Source: Amphiura filiformis
Taxonomy: Eukaryota > Echinodermata > Ophiuroidea > Amphilepidida > Amphiuridae
Direction: 5' to 3'
Length of the DNA stretch: 64,000 nucleotides
NCBI RefSeq assembly: GCF_039555335.1
Contig: NC_092642.1
Location: 61,917,776 to 61,981,775 of the forward strand
Shown here: positions 47,560-60,800 of the stretch, in pieces
Position numbering within the stretch: the stretch's first letter is position 1
How the letters are laid out: each line of letters begins with the position of its first letter
Notes under the pieces: model-generated
Database searches by the model: none
The model's input: the letters and a program-made list of their open reading frames with translations, nothing else
Told to the model about the DNA's origin: nothing
Program-made: the position numbers and the translations under genes

Positions 47560-48073
47560 TGCTGTAATATAAAGTTATGTAAACGCAAAAGCTACCCATG
47601 TAATCATATTGTTTTTGAAGCTCTTTTGATTTAATTCGTTTTGAATAGATAATTTTTGGGAATATGCATGCGTGCCTATAGAGGATTTTTAAAAAAAGAA
47701 AAGAAAAAAGGGGATACAAAAATTGAAGATGATCAAAACGTTTTTCTCACACTTTGATGCAATTTGATATGTATGAATATTAGATGTTTACATGTAATGC
47801 TTTATTAACAGTCGCTTATAGCTATAATATAAAGGTATGTTAAACGCAAAAGCTACCCATGTAATCATATTGTTTTTGAAGCTCTTTTAATCACGTTTTG
47901 AATATATAATTTTTGGGTATATGCATGCGTGCCTATAGAGGATTAAAAAAAAAGGAAAAAAGGGGATACAAAAAATTGAAGATGATCAAAAACGTTTTTC
48001 TCATATTTTGATGCAATTTTGATATGCATGAATTAGATGTTTACATGTAATGCTTTATTAACAGTCGCTTAGA
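47560..48073. repeat. Tandem duplication in the LINE inter-ORF spacer
   Basis: A ~255-bp unit (GCAAAAGCTACCCATGTAAT .. ACATGTAATGCTTTATTAAC) occurs twice, at 47560-47815 and 47822-48063, at roughly 90 percent identity by eye. It lies between ORF1 and ORF2, where repeats can act as promoter or translation elements; function unknown. Confidence 0.75.
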
Positions 48074-48121
48074 GGCGACAATTTTTGTGTACGCTCATAT
48101 TGACGGTCATACTTTCCTTGA

Positions 48122-48751
48122 CAATTGAATATATGAATACAAAAGCCACCTAAGTCCATACTTTGGCCAAATTGAGTTAAGCATGGGAAATTGTTGCTAT
48201 ACATAGGCCTGTCATATGCATGAAAGAACAACTCAAATTCATTCTCTGTGTCTATTAAGCATGTGAAAAATAGCATGTATGAAAGAATCACCCAATTCCA
48301 TGATTTGAGTCTTGTAACACATTGATTGAAATCCATTATGTATAAAAGTCCACTTGTAACACATTCATTGCTAGAGAGTGACTTTTGAACAAAAAATGGG
48401 TTTAATAAAGGAAAGTGTGTGGTTTATATTACATGGCAGAATGCTTATCAACATTATACATACCTGTGTGCTTTATTTTGTATTATCTTACTAGTGGTAA
48501 TCTCATTCTAACATTGTTGTCTTTGTATATGATTCAAAAAACCACCCAAGTCCAAAATTTAAAATGAACCCCACGAAGTCCCTGAAATGCTAATCGTCAT
48601 ACCTAATACAGGTTAATCCACTCATTTGCACGTAAAACTTACCATATTGACCAGGTAAATCTAACTGAAGGAATTAAAATGATACACAGGTTTTTCTCTC
48701 AAAATCACTTCCTATGGACTTAGGTGGCTTTTGTATTCATGTATTCAATTG
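48122..48751. mobile_element. MITE with CAATTG boundaries, second copy
   Basis: Near-identical over its length to 5662-6291, including both about 38-bp inverted ends and the CAATTG edges. Inserted in the LINE spacer, so it is younger than that LINE. Confidence 0.85.
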
Positions 48752-48948
48752 TCAGTTGATTTTGGGTTCAATTTTTGTTTTGACCTACCTTTTGGTTTTT
48801 GTATTTTGACTTTGTCCTTTAATTTATTTTGTTTTTTTTTGTTTTTTCTCTGGTATCAGAAAGCGACAGCTTAATTTATATGAAATGTACTATACGCAGT
48901 TTTGGCTTCTTATACATGATCAGTCTAAATTAAATAAATGTTTTGCAT

Positions 48949-51900
48949 ATGGATAGCTCAGTTAAAATATGTTCTGTAAATTGCAGGGGATTGAATGATA
49001 AAGTCAAGAGACGTGATGTTTTTAATTATCTAAGGAAAAAGAAATTTTCGATATATTGTCTTCAGGATATACATTGGGATCAAAAATTTGAAAATATGGT
49101 CAGGTCTGAATGGGGTTATGAGATTTATATACCAGGTCACACTACGAACTCAAGAGGTGTGGCAGTTTTGATGAACAATAATTTTGATTTTAAGGTGCGG
49201 AATATACAGCGTGATCATGTTGGAAATTGGATTGTGCTCGATATTACTTTGTTATCTATAGATATCACTTTATGTTGTTTATATGGGCCAAATGATGATC
49301 AGCCATATTTCTATAGTCGTGTAAAAGAGGTTGTAGAAACTTTTGGAAACCCTTACTCTATTATATGCGGAGACTTTAATTTAGTCCAGAATCAAGAAAT
49401 GGATACTTTCAATTATGTAAATATTAATAACCCGAAAGCAAAAGAAATGGTTCTTAATATAAAAGAAGACATGGAAATATGCGATCCATGGAGAGTTCTG
49501 AATCCAAATATTAGACGTTTTACTTGCAGAAAAAATGATCCAATAAAACAAGCCAGATTAGATTTCTTTTTGATTTCATCTGAATTGCTAAATTTGATCG
49601 ATTTTGCTGATATAACACCTGGTTACAGAACTGACCATTCTATGGTGATCATTGGCCTAAGTAAAGGTAATAATATTAAAAATGGTCGGGGATCTTGGAA
49701 ATTGAATAATGAATTGCTTAAAGAAGAGGAATATGTAAATATTGTTAAAGATTCGATTACTAAGGTGTAGAAAATATATGCGGCCTCTCCTTATGATAGA
49801 GAATATATAAATGATATTAATCCGACGACGTTAGTTCTTACTATCGATGACCAGCTGTTCTTCGAAACATTATTATTGGAAATTAGAGGTGCTACTTTGG
49901 CTTTTTTCATCCAAAAGAAAGAAAGACTTAGATAAAACAGAAGAAACACTTGACAATTTGATACAGCATCTGGAGAAGATATGTGAAGAAACGGCTTTAA
50001 ATAACCAAAACGTCGATTCAGAAATGAGGGAACTTAATGCCGCTAAACAAAAGCTTGAAGAGCTGCGTACTAGAAAAATTAAAGGTTGTTTTGTTCGATC
50101 AAAAGCTAAATGGATAGAAGAAGGGAGAAACCGTCCAAATATTTTCTTAACCTTGAAAAAGAAACTTCGTAAATAAACAAATATGTAAAATTACTAAGAA
50201 AGATAACACAGAGGCAACATCTCAGGAGGAGATTGAAAAAGAAATTTTGTTATTTTACAAAACTTTGTACAAAGAAAAGGAAGAAAAAAACAATGTCAAT
50301 ATTGATGATCTAAGTTTATGTTTCAATAAATTAACGCAAATGCAGTCAAATAATTTAGAAGGTGAGCTGGATTTGTCTGAGCTCTCAATTGCTTTGAAAA
50401 ATATGAAAAATAACAAAACTCCTGGCCCAGATGGTTTTACAGTAGAATTTTATAAAATGTTTTGGGACGACATTTCCATTTTTCTTCTTCGGTCGTTAAA
50501 TGAAGGTTTTAGGAAAGGTTCTCTTACAAAAGAACAAAAATTGGTCATGTTACTCTTCTACTAAAGGGGATAAACCTCGTCATTTCCTAAAGAACTGGAG
50601 GCCTATATCACTCTTAAATGTTTCCTATAAGTTAGCATCTGCTTGTATTGCTAACCGCGTAAAATCAGTTTTAAACCATCTAATTTCGGAAGACCAGAAT
50701 GGTTTTGTTCCAAACAGATTTATAGGCGAAAATATTCGCCTTCTCTATGACTTGTTAAATTATACAGATATTCATAAAATACCTGGTCTGCTATTACTCA
50801 TAGATTTTGAAAAAGCATTTGACACGGTATCACATGATTTTATATTTAAAACTCTAAAAGCTTTTAATTTTGGGACAGATATTTGTAGATGGTTTGAAAC
50901 CCTATATAAAAAATGCTTCTTCGTCAGTAATAATAAATGGGAATATTTCAAAACCGTTTCAAATTCAGCGTAGTTGTAGACAGGGCGATCCGCTTTCGCC
51001 ATATATTTTTGTTTTATGTGCGGAAATTTTAGCTTTAATGATAAAAGAAAATAAGAATATAAAAGGAATAAAAGTAAAGGACATGAATTTTAAAATTACA
51101 CAATACGCAGACGACACAACCTTGATATTAGATGGCACAGAAAAGTCGCTAAAAAGCGCATTTGATACTTTGAATATTTTTCGTGAAATTTCTGGTTTGA
51201 AAATTAATACTGATAAAACAGTGGCAGTATGGATAGGATCATATAAAATAGAATCACAAAAATTTGTAAAAATAAAAACTAACTTGGAATTTTGAGGGCA
51301 ATTTTGATTTTTTAGGAATTTCTTTCAATACTGATTTGGTGCAAATGGTTAAACAGAACTATGAAAAATCACTTGTACTGATGAAAAAGATGATTTCCAA
51401 TTGAAAAAAAAAAGGAATCTTACTGTATTGGGTCGAGTTGTAGTGGTAAAATCGTTGGTTCTTCCTAAGATCAGTTATATTGCGCAGATGCTTCCAAATC
51501 CGAGCAAAGATTTTATCAAAACAGTTAATGACATCATTTTTAAATATGTTTGGAATGGGAAGCCGGACAAAAAAAAGATCTCAGTTTGTACAAGATTATG
51601 AGAATGGAGGAGTTAAAATGCCAGATGTCGAATCTCATATAAATGCACTAAAAATAAATTGGACTCGCAGGGTTATTCAAGGTGACAAAAAATGGATAAA
51701 ATTGTCAAAGTTATGTTTGAATGTGAACACTAACGATATTTGCTGTACAGGTCTACTCCGATTTAATGCAACGAAAAATAAGGTAGACAATAAGTTCTGG
51801 TATGACGTATTTTTTCTTGGTCCTCTTTGATAAATATTGTTAATTATGGTGAATTAGATTTCAATCGTATTGCAAAGCAGTATCTGTGGTGGAATGATAA

Positions 51901-52759
51901 AATCAAAATTGGTGGTAATTCAATTCATTATGTTCATTGGAAGGAAAAGGGGGTTCTTTTTATAAATGATTTACTGTCAGAAAATGGGACTTTTATTTCA
52001 AAAGATGACTTTGGAGAAATGTATAATGTGAAAACAAACTTCCTTGAATACAATGGTATTATAAGAGCAATTCAGTCAAATTTCAATATTAACAAGTTAA
52101 AAGGGACAAAATTAGTTTCACCTTTTAGATCGAGTAATATGGACTTATTGTTTAAATATCGTAAAGGTTGTAAGTTATTCTACGATGTCTTTGTAGGGGC
52201 TAAGAGAATGAAACAATCAGGTAATAAGTGGAAAATAGATGTTGATATAGAAAATGAGGAGTGGAAACAATTATGTCTTTTAAATTTCAAGTTTTCTGTT
52301 GATTCGAAGTATAGATGGTTCCAATATAGAATTAACCAAAGGATTTTAGGAATAAATAGTCTGTTGCTGAAATTTAATGTAAGGGAGGATGATTTATGTA
52401 CATTTTGTAAGGGGAACCCGGAAACAATTAAACATCTTTTTGTAAATTGTCAGGTCTCCCAAATATTTTGGAATACCATTAAATTATGGATAAAAGAACA
52501 AACTAATGTGGAATTGGAAATGTCTACTTTGACAATTCTATTTGGTTCTAAATTTGATTTGACTTTAACCCTTATAATGACAATGGCAAAATTCCACATC
52601 TATAGAGCAAAGATGATGGAACAATACCCAGATTTAAAAGCTTTTAAACAAGAAATTAAACATTATTATAATATCCTGAAATATCAAGCAGCATGTAATT
52701 TAGAGCGTAACAAGTTTTCGAAAAAATGGCAACTATGGCGAAGTCTCTGCACTGGTTAA
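48949..52759 (+). pseudogene. LINE ORF2 (APE endonuclease, RT, C-terminal cluster), broken
   Basis: First ATG 48949. Endonuclease: ICSVNCRGLNDKVKRRDV, LQDIHW, CGDFNLVQN, YRTDHSMV. An in-frame TAG at 49768 and frame changes near 49930, 50170, 50550, 50965, 51295, 51590 and 51830 break the reading. RT motifs: NKTPGPDGFTVEFYKMFWDD, NWRPISLLNVSYKLA, EDQNGFVPNRFIGENIRL, IDFEKAFDTVSH, SCRQGDPLSPYIFVL and catalytic YADD (51104-51115). The tail keeps LCTFCKGNPETIKHLFVNC (CxxC..H..C, about 52397-52450), typical of L1/Tx1. Function: nicking and target-primed reverse transcription; inactive as read. Confidence 0.85.
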
Positions 52760-53059
52760 TTGGTTTAAAAAAAATCCTTTGTTAATCTTTTTTGTTAATC
52801 ATTTAAGTAAAACATGTGTAATAATTATAGTATAGGCCCTATTTAAAGGTTTTATATGTATAACTATATAATATATAATAATATATAACAATTATAGTCT
52901 TTGCTGTCAGGAAAGTTTTGTGAAGGGTCCGGTGGTTATTTTGTATGTTTTCTTCCCCCCACCGGACTCAAGTACAGGGAATAAACCATAGACAGTAACA
53001 CCATGGCTGTCAAAAAAAAAAAAAAATGCAAAACACTTCGCATCACCACCAAAAGAAAC

Positions 53060-53275
53060 CCGGTAATTCATACTCGATGGCTACAGATTACCTTGAAACC
53101 GTGAAACACCTCCCATATTTCGAATCGAAGTGACTCATAAACTCAAATGGGCTGAACACATTAATAATATTGCAACTAAGGCCAACAAAGCTCTCTGGTT
53201 TGTAAGACGTAACCTCTGGCGATGCCCTTCATCAATCAAGCAACAAATGTATTTCAGTTTCAGTTTCAGTTTTAT
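53060..53275 (+). pseudogene. CR1/L2-like LINE 3' fragment with short tandem tail
   Basis: Reads HKLKWAEHINNIATKANKAL and WFVRRNLWRCPSSIKQQMYF, which match the post-RT region of CR1/L2 elements (compare HIEAVASKAGKTLGFIRRNL in the element at 13.2-16.7 kb). It ends in TTTCAG repeats at 53251-53272. Very short relic. Confidence 0.65.
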
Positions 53276-53379
53276 TTACCAAAAATCATATAAATCAAAA
53301 CATACGCTATTACAATAGAGGGATGACCAAAAAAAAGAGCACAAGGCCGTATACAGTATACTTCTATGTGATCGCAGCC

Positions 53380-53793
53380 TTAGGGGATGTGCAATAATTA
53401 CTATAATTATAATGAGCCCGCCCCGGGGGTAAAATTGTAAAATTTGGCCCGCCAAAAATCGCTTGCCCCCTCTTGGCCTGCCAAAAATTCTTTGCCCCCC
53501 CCCTGCGCATGCAAAATTTTTGGGATCCCAATTTACAAACCTTAAATGGTCTAGATGTTGCGAGCGCAGCGAGCAGGAAAATTTGCATATAAGCGTTTCC
53601 GTACTGTATCCTATTCATTTTAAGATCGTTTTATTTAAACGGCGCCCCATGAATATGTGCCAAAAATCGTTTGCCCCCCCTCCCGGCTTGCCAAATATTG
53701 CTTGCACCCCCCTCCCCTTTCGGCTAGCCAACAATATCTCCCCCCCCCCAGTTTTACCCTCCCCAGGGCTCATAATTATTGCACAGCCCCTTA
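53380..53793. mobile_element. Harbinger-like MITE with TTA TSD
   Basis: Body 53383-53790, ends GGGGATGTGCAATAATTA / complement of GGGGCTGTGCAATAATTATG, flanked by TTA on both sides. Interior has inverted runs of CTTGCCCCCC. Same family as 17822-18192. Confidence 0.75.
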
Positions 53794-53799
53794 CTAAAA

Positions 53800-54390
53800 C
53801 ATTTAACGGTGTTAGGCCTAGAGTTATTGAGATCAATAACATTCCAACTTAATGGGCCTTGTCTTTTTTTAATTGTGTTATTTGTAAGATCTGTTCTGAA
53901 GTTGTGAGGTCTATACAGTTCAGCTGACCTGGTTCCATAGGAATGGAAGGTATTACTCTTCTTAAACTAATCAGTGAAAATATTTGGGAGTAAACCAATT
54001 TTGAATATATACATAAAGAGGGAAATTTGTAATTTGTAAATATCAATGTCATATATGTGCTAACTTAGTCTGCTAGTGGTCCAGCCAAAAACCGTGTATT
54101 TAAAAAAACAAGGTCTTTACATGAATCTGCAAATGACAATTTGAATGACATATCCTTCACTTTTTAGCCTTGGTCAAGGCTTCCTCCTTACTTTTTCTCT
54201 ATTCATGCTCTTCATAGGACACATGTACATGTATAATCAGTGGTAGAAGTATTATTATACTGGACTCTCTCAAATTTTCAGTCAGGTCAGATTTTTTGTG
54301 TAGGTAGCTTGCAGGTTATTAAACAATTTTTTTACACTTGTGCTGGGATCACTGAATGGGCAAACTTGCAAGTTGCAACTATTTGTAGCC
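53800..54390. other. No gene seen
   Basis: Unassigned sequence between the MITE and the upstream region of P450 copy C. Confidence 0.4.
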
Positions 54391-54499
54391 AACTGAATTG
54401 AATTGGAATCGAAATGTACTAAAATTATTTGATACCAATTCGATTCTCTGTTGATTATTTTTATGCTATTCCAATCAACTTTTCAAGTTATTTTGATTT

Positions 54500-54809
54500 G
54501 ATTCCAATTTAATTCTTGATCCACTAACATATTTTCAATTCAATTCTAATTCAATGCATCGAAATGCACAAATGATCAAATCAATTTAAATTCAATTCTT
54601 ATTCCAATGTGTCAAAATAGCACTAGAATGAAGTCACATTTGGCACACCTGTATAAACTTGACCTTTCTCCGTTTATTATTTCGCAGAATAAGGGTCAAG
54701 AGGTCATGTACTTGTAGCTATACAATGTCGTGGAAAGGAATGCCATGCATGATTTCCTAGTCGTCTATTTAGCATAGTAATCCGTGCTTTTTAAAAGAAA
54801 TAAACCACC
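54500..54809 (+). promoter_or_regulatory. Upstream region of P450 copy C
   Basis: Shared with copies A and B. TATAAA lies at 54652-54657. GGGTCA-AG-AGGTCA at 54693-54706 is a good DR2-type pair of nuclear-receptor half-sites, present as GTGTCA-AG-GGGTCA in copy A. Conserved CCGTGCTTTT precedes the ATG. The start site is not known, so these motifs may lie in promoter or 5' UTR. Confidence 0.45.
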
Positions 54810-57800
54810 ATGGGTTTCAGTATAGCTTCTCTCGACATTCAGACTGCACTGTTTTGTCTAGCTGCATTCCTTATCGTCTCTTGGTGGCTTCGAAGGCCAA
54901 AGCATCTGCCACCAGGACCATGGGGTTGGCCACTGGTTGGATATCTACCAAATCTTGTGATATCTATCTATCGTACTGGAATGACAAACCATGAGTTTCT
55001 CGCTAAGTTAGCTCGCAAATATGGCTCAGTGTTCAGCATGAACTTAGGTGGAAACTTAGTGGTTGTTCTGGACAAGCATGATGCGGTGAAAGAGGCTTTC
55101 AATAATCCGGACATTAGTGATAGACCCAAAGTAGCACTTTGGGAGGAGATGGGCTTAGGAGATGGTGAGTATCAGATAAAGATAAATTATATTAATTAAA
55201 TAAAGCTAGTCAACACTTGATATTTAAAGACCTATTTTGTGACGAATTCATAAAAGAATATTATAAATATAATAAAGTATATTTCCCCACCCGGGGTGAA
55301 ATTCATGATAAGACAGGGCAGGGGTCAATATTCATATTTGGAGTCCTTTTCGTATAAGGGGTGGTGCAATAATTATGTGTACCCCGGTCTGGTGAATTAT
55401 AGGGGGGCAAAGATTTTTGGCAGGCCAAAGGGGGTGGGGGCAAGCATTTTTTGGCAGGTCGAAGGGGGGGGCAAGCGATTTTGGCACAGCTATTTTAGAT
55501 ACCATTTCGTCGGTCTCAACACATAGTGGCGTACGTGAAGGACAAAATACGTCTCCGAGCAAAACGTTTTTGAAGGATATATGCTACTAGTAACTGAGTC
55601 GATACTCGTCCATTGTTATCTCTCAGTGGCCCGATTCCATTTGAAATTGAAGTTTAAGGTTCAAACTATTACACTGTATCTTTAATAGTAAATAAAAATA
55701 ACTATTACAGGATTATAACCCTAAACCTGTACGCCACTATGTGAAACGGAAAGTTTGAAAAATCACTCTACGCCACTATATGTGTTGCGACCGACTATTT
55801 CTATATTACGCCCTAAAAAGGTGTAGGAAAACGTTAGGAACACATTCATGAAGCATGAGACACTGAAAAACACTTGGATCATCACCATGAGAATATTAGA
55901 GAGCTCAAATTGGCCAGGAAACCCTATAGTACTGTCATAATTCGGACATGGTGTTAGCTAGAGAAATGTAATTGAACCAAATGATACTTTTAACATTAAT
56001 TTTGTTTTGTTTTTTCAATTAAAAAAAACGGGTTTGAAATAAACATGATAAAGTTTTTCCTATTTTTCTATGACTTATATTATAAAAATACAACTAGCAT
56101 AATCATATGTAGGCATGAATCTGACAAGCTTGTACATAGACAATTGAATGGTCTATGGTTTATATTAGGTCTAACGATCTTATCTTTTGTCATGTTTGTT
56201 TTAAAATAATGTTCCTACATTGCTCTCTTTCCTTTTGAAATAATGCTCGAGGGGCACCTAACTAAATGGCCATACGGATATATAAGAGAAACCCCAGCTT
56301 TTGGACAGCGCAGTTCCCACAGACCCCTGAATTAAAAAAAAAACAGCGCGCTGAAAGACTCTTAATTTCAGCTCTAAAAGATCCCTAAATTGATCTAATG
56401 CGATCAGTTATAGCTATTTATAAACTATAAAAGTCACAGTCTACTTCTTAAACATGTTTAATACTATTAAACATTGATAAAAGATAGAAAATACATTTAA
56501 CATTAATACTATATTAAACTTTAGTAAAAGACAAAAAATGAAAAGACAAAAAAGTTTGGAGTTATAAATTAGAGACAGAAACTTTTAGGATAAGAGTTTA
56601 TGTTTGATTTGTTGTTGAAGGGTGCATGTCCCATTATTGATGACCTTTTGGACTGTCATGGTAGATAAAATCGTGAAAATGTCATAGATTGTCGTGAAAC
56701 TTTACTTGATGTTATTTACAATCGGAGCGCCCACAATCTAAAGTCATGTCAAGGTCATGTGGTTAATTGAGCATTTCATGAAATGTGGTGGATGTGATCA
56801 CCATGAAGCGCCAAACATATTCAAGGTCATGTCAAGGTCATCTGATGTCTGCTGTTGGATTGTTGGACGGTAATGAAACTTGGTGGGTGTTATCATCTTT
56901 CAATGGGGAACATTTTCCAGGTTATCTGAGGTCAACTGAATATTGATTGTTGGATTGTCAGGAAACTTGCTTGGATTGATATGCATGGAGATTTTTGTTA
57001 TACAATTCTGAATTAGATATGCTAACATTAATACTATATTAAACATTAGTAAAAGACCAAAAATTAAAAGACAAAAAGTTTGGAGTTATAAATTAGAGAG
57101 TTGACAGAAACATTTAGGATAGGAGTTTATGTTTGCTTTTTTGTTGTTGAAGGGTGCATGTACCATTATTGATGACCTTTTGGACTGTCATGAAATATGG
57201 TAGATGAAATCGCGAAAAATGTCATAGATTGTCGTGAAACTTTACTTGATGTTATTTACAATCGGAGCGCCCACAATCTAAAGTCATGTCAAGGTCATAT
57301 GTGGTTAATTGAGCATTTCATGAAATGTGGTTGATGTGATCACCATGAAGCGCCAAACATATTCAAGGTCATGTCAAGGTCATGTCAAGGTCATCTGAGG
57401 TCTGCTGTTGGATTGTTGGACGGTAATGAAACTTGGTGGGTGTTATCATCTTTCAATGGGGAAAATTTTCCAGGTTATCTGAGGTCAACTGAATATTGAT
57501 TGTCGGATTGTCAGGAAACTTGCTTGGATTGATATGCATGGAGAATTTTGAATTAGATATGCTTAGCACACATTTTAAGAATAAAATTGTATTTCTTATA
57601 TCCTTGGTGGTATTTACCAATAAATACCCATATGTCCCATCCGGAAATTAATTTACACATAAAACAAATTACCAGCATATCATGGACTATCAATGCAAAT
57701 TATGAAACATGGTCTTCATCCGTGGCATTGTCTTTTTAAAGACATTTCTTGTTTCCTTTTTAAAGCAATAGTGGTGTATCATTCATGTATTAGTTATGCA

Positions 57801-60800
57801 TCAAATGGAGATAAAAAATATTGGAGTTTAAATGCAAACCTGCCTTGCCGAATTCGGTATACTTTGAATGAAATTGCATGTGAGATTGATCTTAACACGT
57901 GATCGATATTGGACCCCAAAATATTTGGACGGGCAGTTTCTGAATCCTTGCTAACACTCGTATTCGGTCGGATCCTTTAATTTCTTTTAAAGTAGTGTAA
58001 AATGGGGTAGTTTTAACAAGTAATACACATATAGGGGTCACTTAAAACATTTAAGGGATCTGGAATGAGCGTTTCGACAGTATTTTTGTGGGACATGAGA
58101 GCACATCAGACATATCGAATTGTATTCTGAATACGAAGAATGTCTTTCTGATATCAAATAATTTTCATTTTTTGAAATTCACGATATAATACAAATTTTA
58201 TGACAGATCATTAAAATTTGATATTTTCACATTTTGATATATAACAGTCCTCGAAGTAAATTTTATAAATCTAATGATATATTCTTAAAGTGTATGTAGC
58301 TGGGAGGAAAAGCCGACGATCAATTGAAAATTTGGATTTGTTTCCCCCAAAAGACCTCATTTTGTTGGTGTTTTGGGAAAAAAATCCATATCTTCAATAC
58401 GAAAGGTCAAAATTTTCAATTGATCATCGGCTTTTCATCCCATCTACATAGACTTTAAGTATAAATCATCAGATATATAAAGTTTACTTCGAGTACTGTT
58501 AAATATCAAAAATACCAATTTTTAATCATTTGCCATAAAATGTGTATTACATCGCGAATTTCAAAAAATCTAAATTATTTGATATCAGAAGGACATTCTT
58601 CGTATTCAGAATGCAATTCGATATGTCAGATGTGCTCTAATGTCCCACAATAAATACTGTCCAAACGTTCATACCCCATCCCTTAAGGAAATGTTCATAA
58701 ATACTTTTTAGAACCCCATTCTTAATGGACTTAAAACTTTTTTGACCCCCATTTATATACACCCAAACTTGTGTACACCACCCCCTCAAAACACACACCC
58801 ACCCGCACATTTAATGAATTTATACTTAAAATACCCTGCTAATGTTTCCACTATAGGTAATGGACGGTTTATTTTACTAGTGGATTAAACTTATTTACAA
58901 ATGCACATTTGGAGAAAACCTTCTGTTAATAAAATACTATGAGCCACCAGCCTGGGTGGCTCACGCTTCAGTAATTTCAGATGATTGACCTCAGTAATAC
59001 ATCAAAGAATGTCTTCCAATTCATGAAAACAAATAGATAATATCAGCTTATCGGATTAAAAGCTTAGAGGGAAGGTCTTGCTGCTCAGCGAGTGTTTGAA
59101 ATTATCAGAAAGTTTTCTCCAAATTCATTCTCTAATGAGTTTCAACTTTGTTACAAATTCAAAGAAAAACAGATCTCCAACACCCTTATCAATTATCAGT
59201 GTCACTCTTACAGGCCTTATGTCTATAATAGGCCTAAATTGTCCATAAGTTCATGACATCATAGAAAATATCGCTTTCGAACCAGGTCTCATAAGTGCAG
59301 GAATTTATCAGGGGCGTGGCCAACTTTCTTGGTCGGGGGTAAAATAAAATTTCGGTGTCACAGACGAAAAACAATTGCAGTTTCAAAAAATGGCTTAAAT
59401 TTTATATTTTACACTATTTTCACCCATGATCGGGATGAAAAGGGCTTTATTGTGATCGACAATGTGCTCGCGTAGCACGCAAAAAAAAAATTTATTTTAC
59501 AATTTCGGCCAATGGAATTGATATTTAAAAAACAAAACCTTTTTGACCCCCCTTATGGGTGTCAAAAACTTTCTTGACCCTTACCCCTTTTGCCACGTCA
59601 ACTTTTTTGACCTCCCCCTTGTGGAAGGTCAAAACTTTTTTAGACCAGCCTGAAATTTTCCAGCCTCCTCCTTCCCCCTGCCCCCCCCCACCAAGGTATT
59701 TATGAACGTTCCTTTATTGCCATTTATGGCAATTTCCTGCACCTCCGGCATGCTGCGATTTTGACTTTCTCCAATATTGTTATCTTTATTGTGTCAATAG
59801 GTTTAGTACAAGCATCAGGGGAGCCGTGGAAGCACCAAAGACGTTTTACGCTCACCACGTTACGTTCTTTTGGCGTTGGAAAAAGAAATTTCGAAGAAAA
59901 TATTGCAGAAGAAGTGAAACATCTATCACAAGAGATCAGCCTTTTAGAAGGGACATCTTTTGATCCACAGTGTTATTTATCCAACGCTACAGCTAATGTA
60001 ATATGCTGTGTTGTTTTTGGTCAACGCTTTGAGTACACCGATTCTACGTTCAGAAGTTTGTTGCACAGTCTAGATGAGGTCCTCAAGCTATCTGGATCGG
60101 GTGGATTACAAGCATTTTTTCCACTGGCCAAGTACTTTCAGCCAACTATTTATACATGTTTAAAGCAGAACATAAAAAATGTCAAGGGGTTTGTTGATAA
60201 AGCAATCGAGGAGCACCAGCAAGAATTTAATGCGGAAAATGATCCCAATGATTATATCGATGTTTATCTTAAAGAGATCCAAATGGCCAAAAAAATGAAT
60301 GTGAAATCCTTCATAGATCTTCATAATTTGGCAGCCGTCATTGTTGATCTTTTTGGAGCAGGGACTGATACAACTTCCACTACACTGCGTTGGGCAACAC
60401 TCTACATGATGGCCTATCCTGTAATACAGGAACGGGTTCAAAAGGAGCTCGATTCAGTTATTGGTAGAAACCGCCTACCAAGACTTGCAGACAAGACTGA
60501 ATTACCCTTCACGTGTGCAACCCTTCTTGAGATTCAGCGTATTGGATCCATTGCTCCTTTAGGAGTTATCCATTACAGTAGTAACGACACCACTCTTGCA
60601 GGATACAATATCCCTAAAGGCAGCGTGGTTATATCAAATCTGTGGGGCGTTCATCATGACCCGGAAACATGGCCGAATCCGGACCAGTTCCACCCGGAAA
60701 GATTTCTGGACGAATATGGTGACGTCATGGATAGGGAGGAATTGACTCCATTTTCTATAGGTACAGGAATCATTTTGTCAATCTTCATATTTTTTTTCTT

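Larger units (their letters stand above)
46077..53042 (+). mobile_element. L1/Tx1-like LINE, near full length
   Basis: Body 46088-53031, flanked by the exact 11-bp repeat AACACTTCGCA (46077-46087, 53032-53042), with a 15-A tail at 53012-53026. It carries two ORFs with a long spacer, and has itself been hit by MITEs at 46778-47218 and 48122-48751. It begins 29 nt downstream of the stop codon of P450 copy B. Confidence 0.9.
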
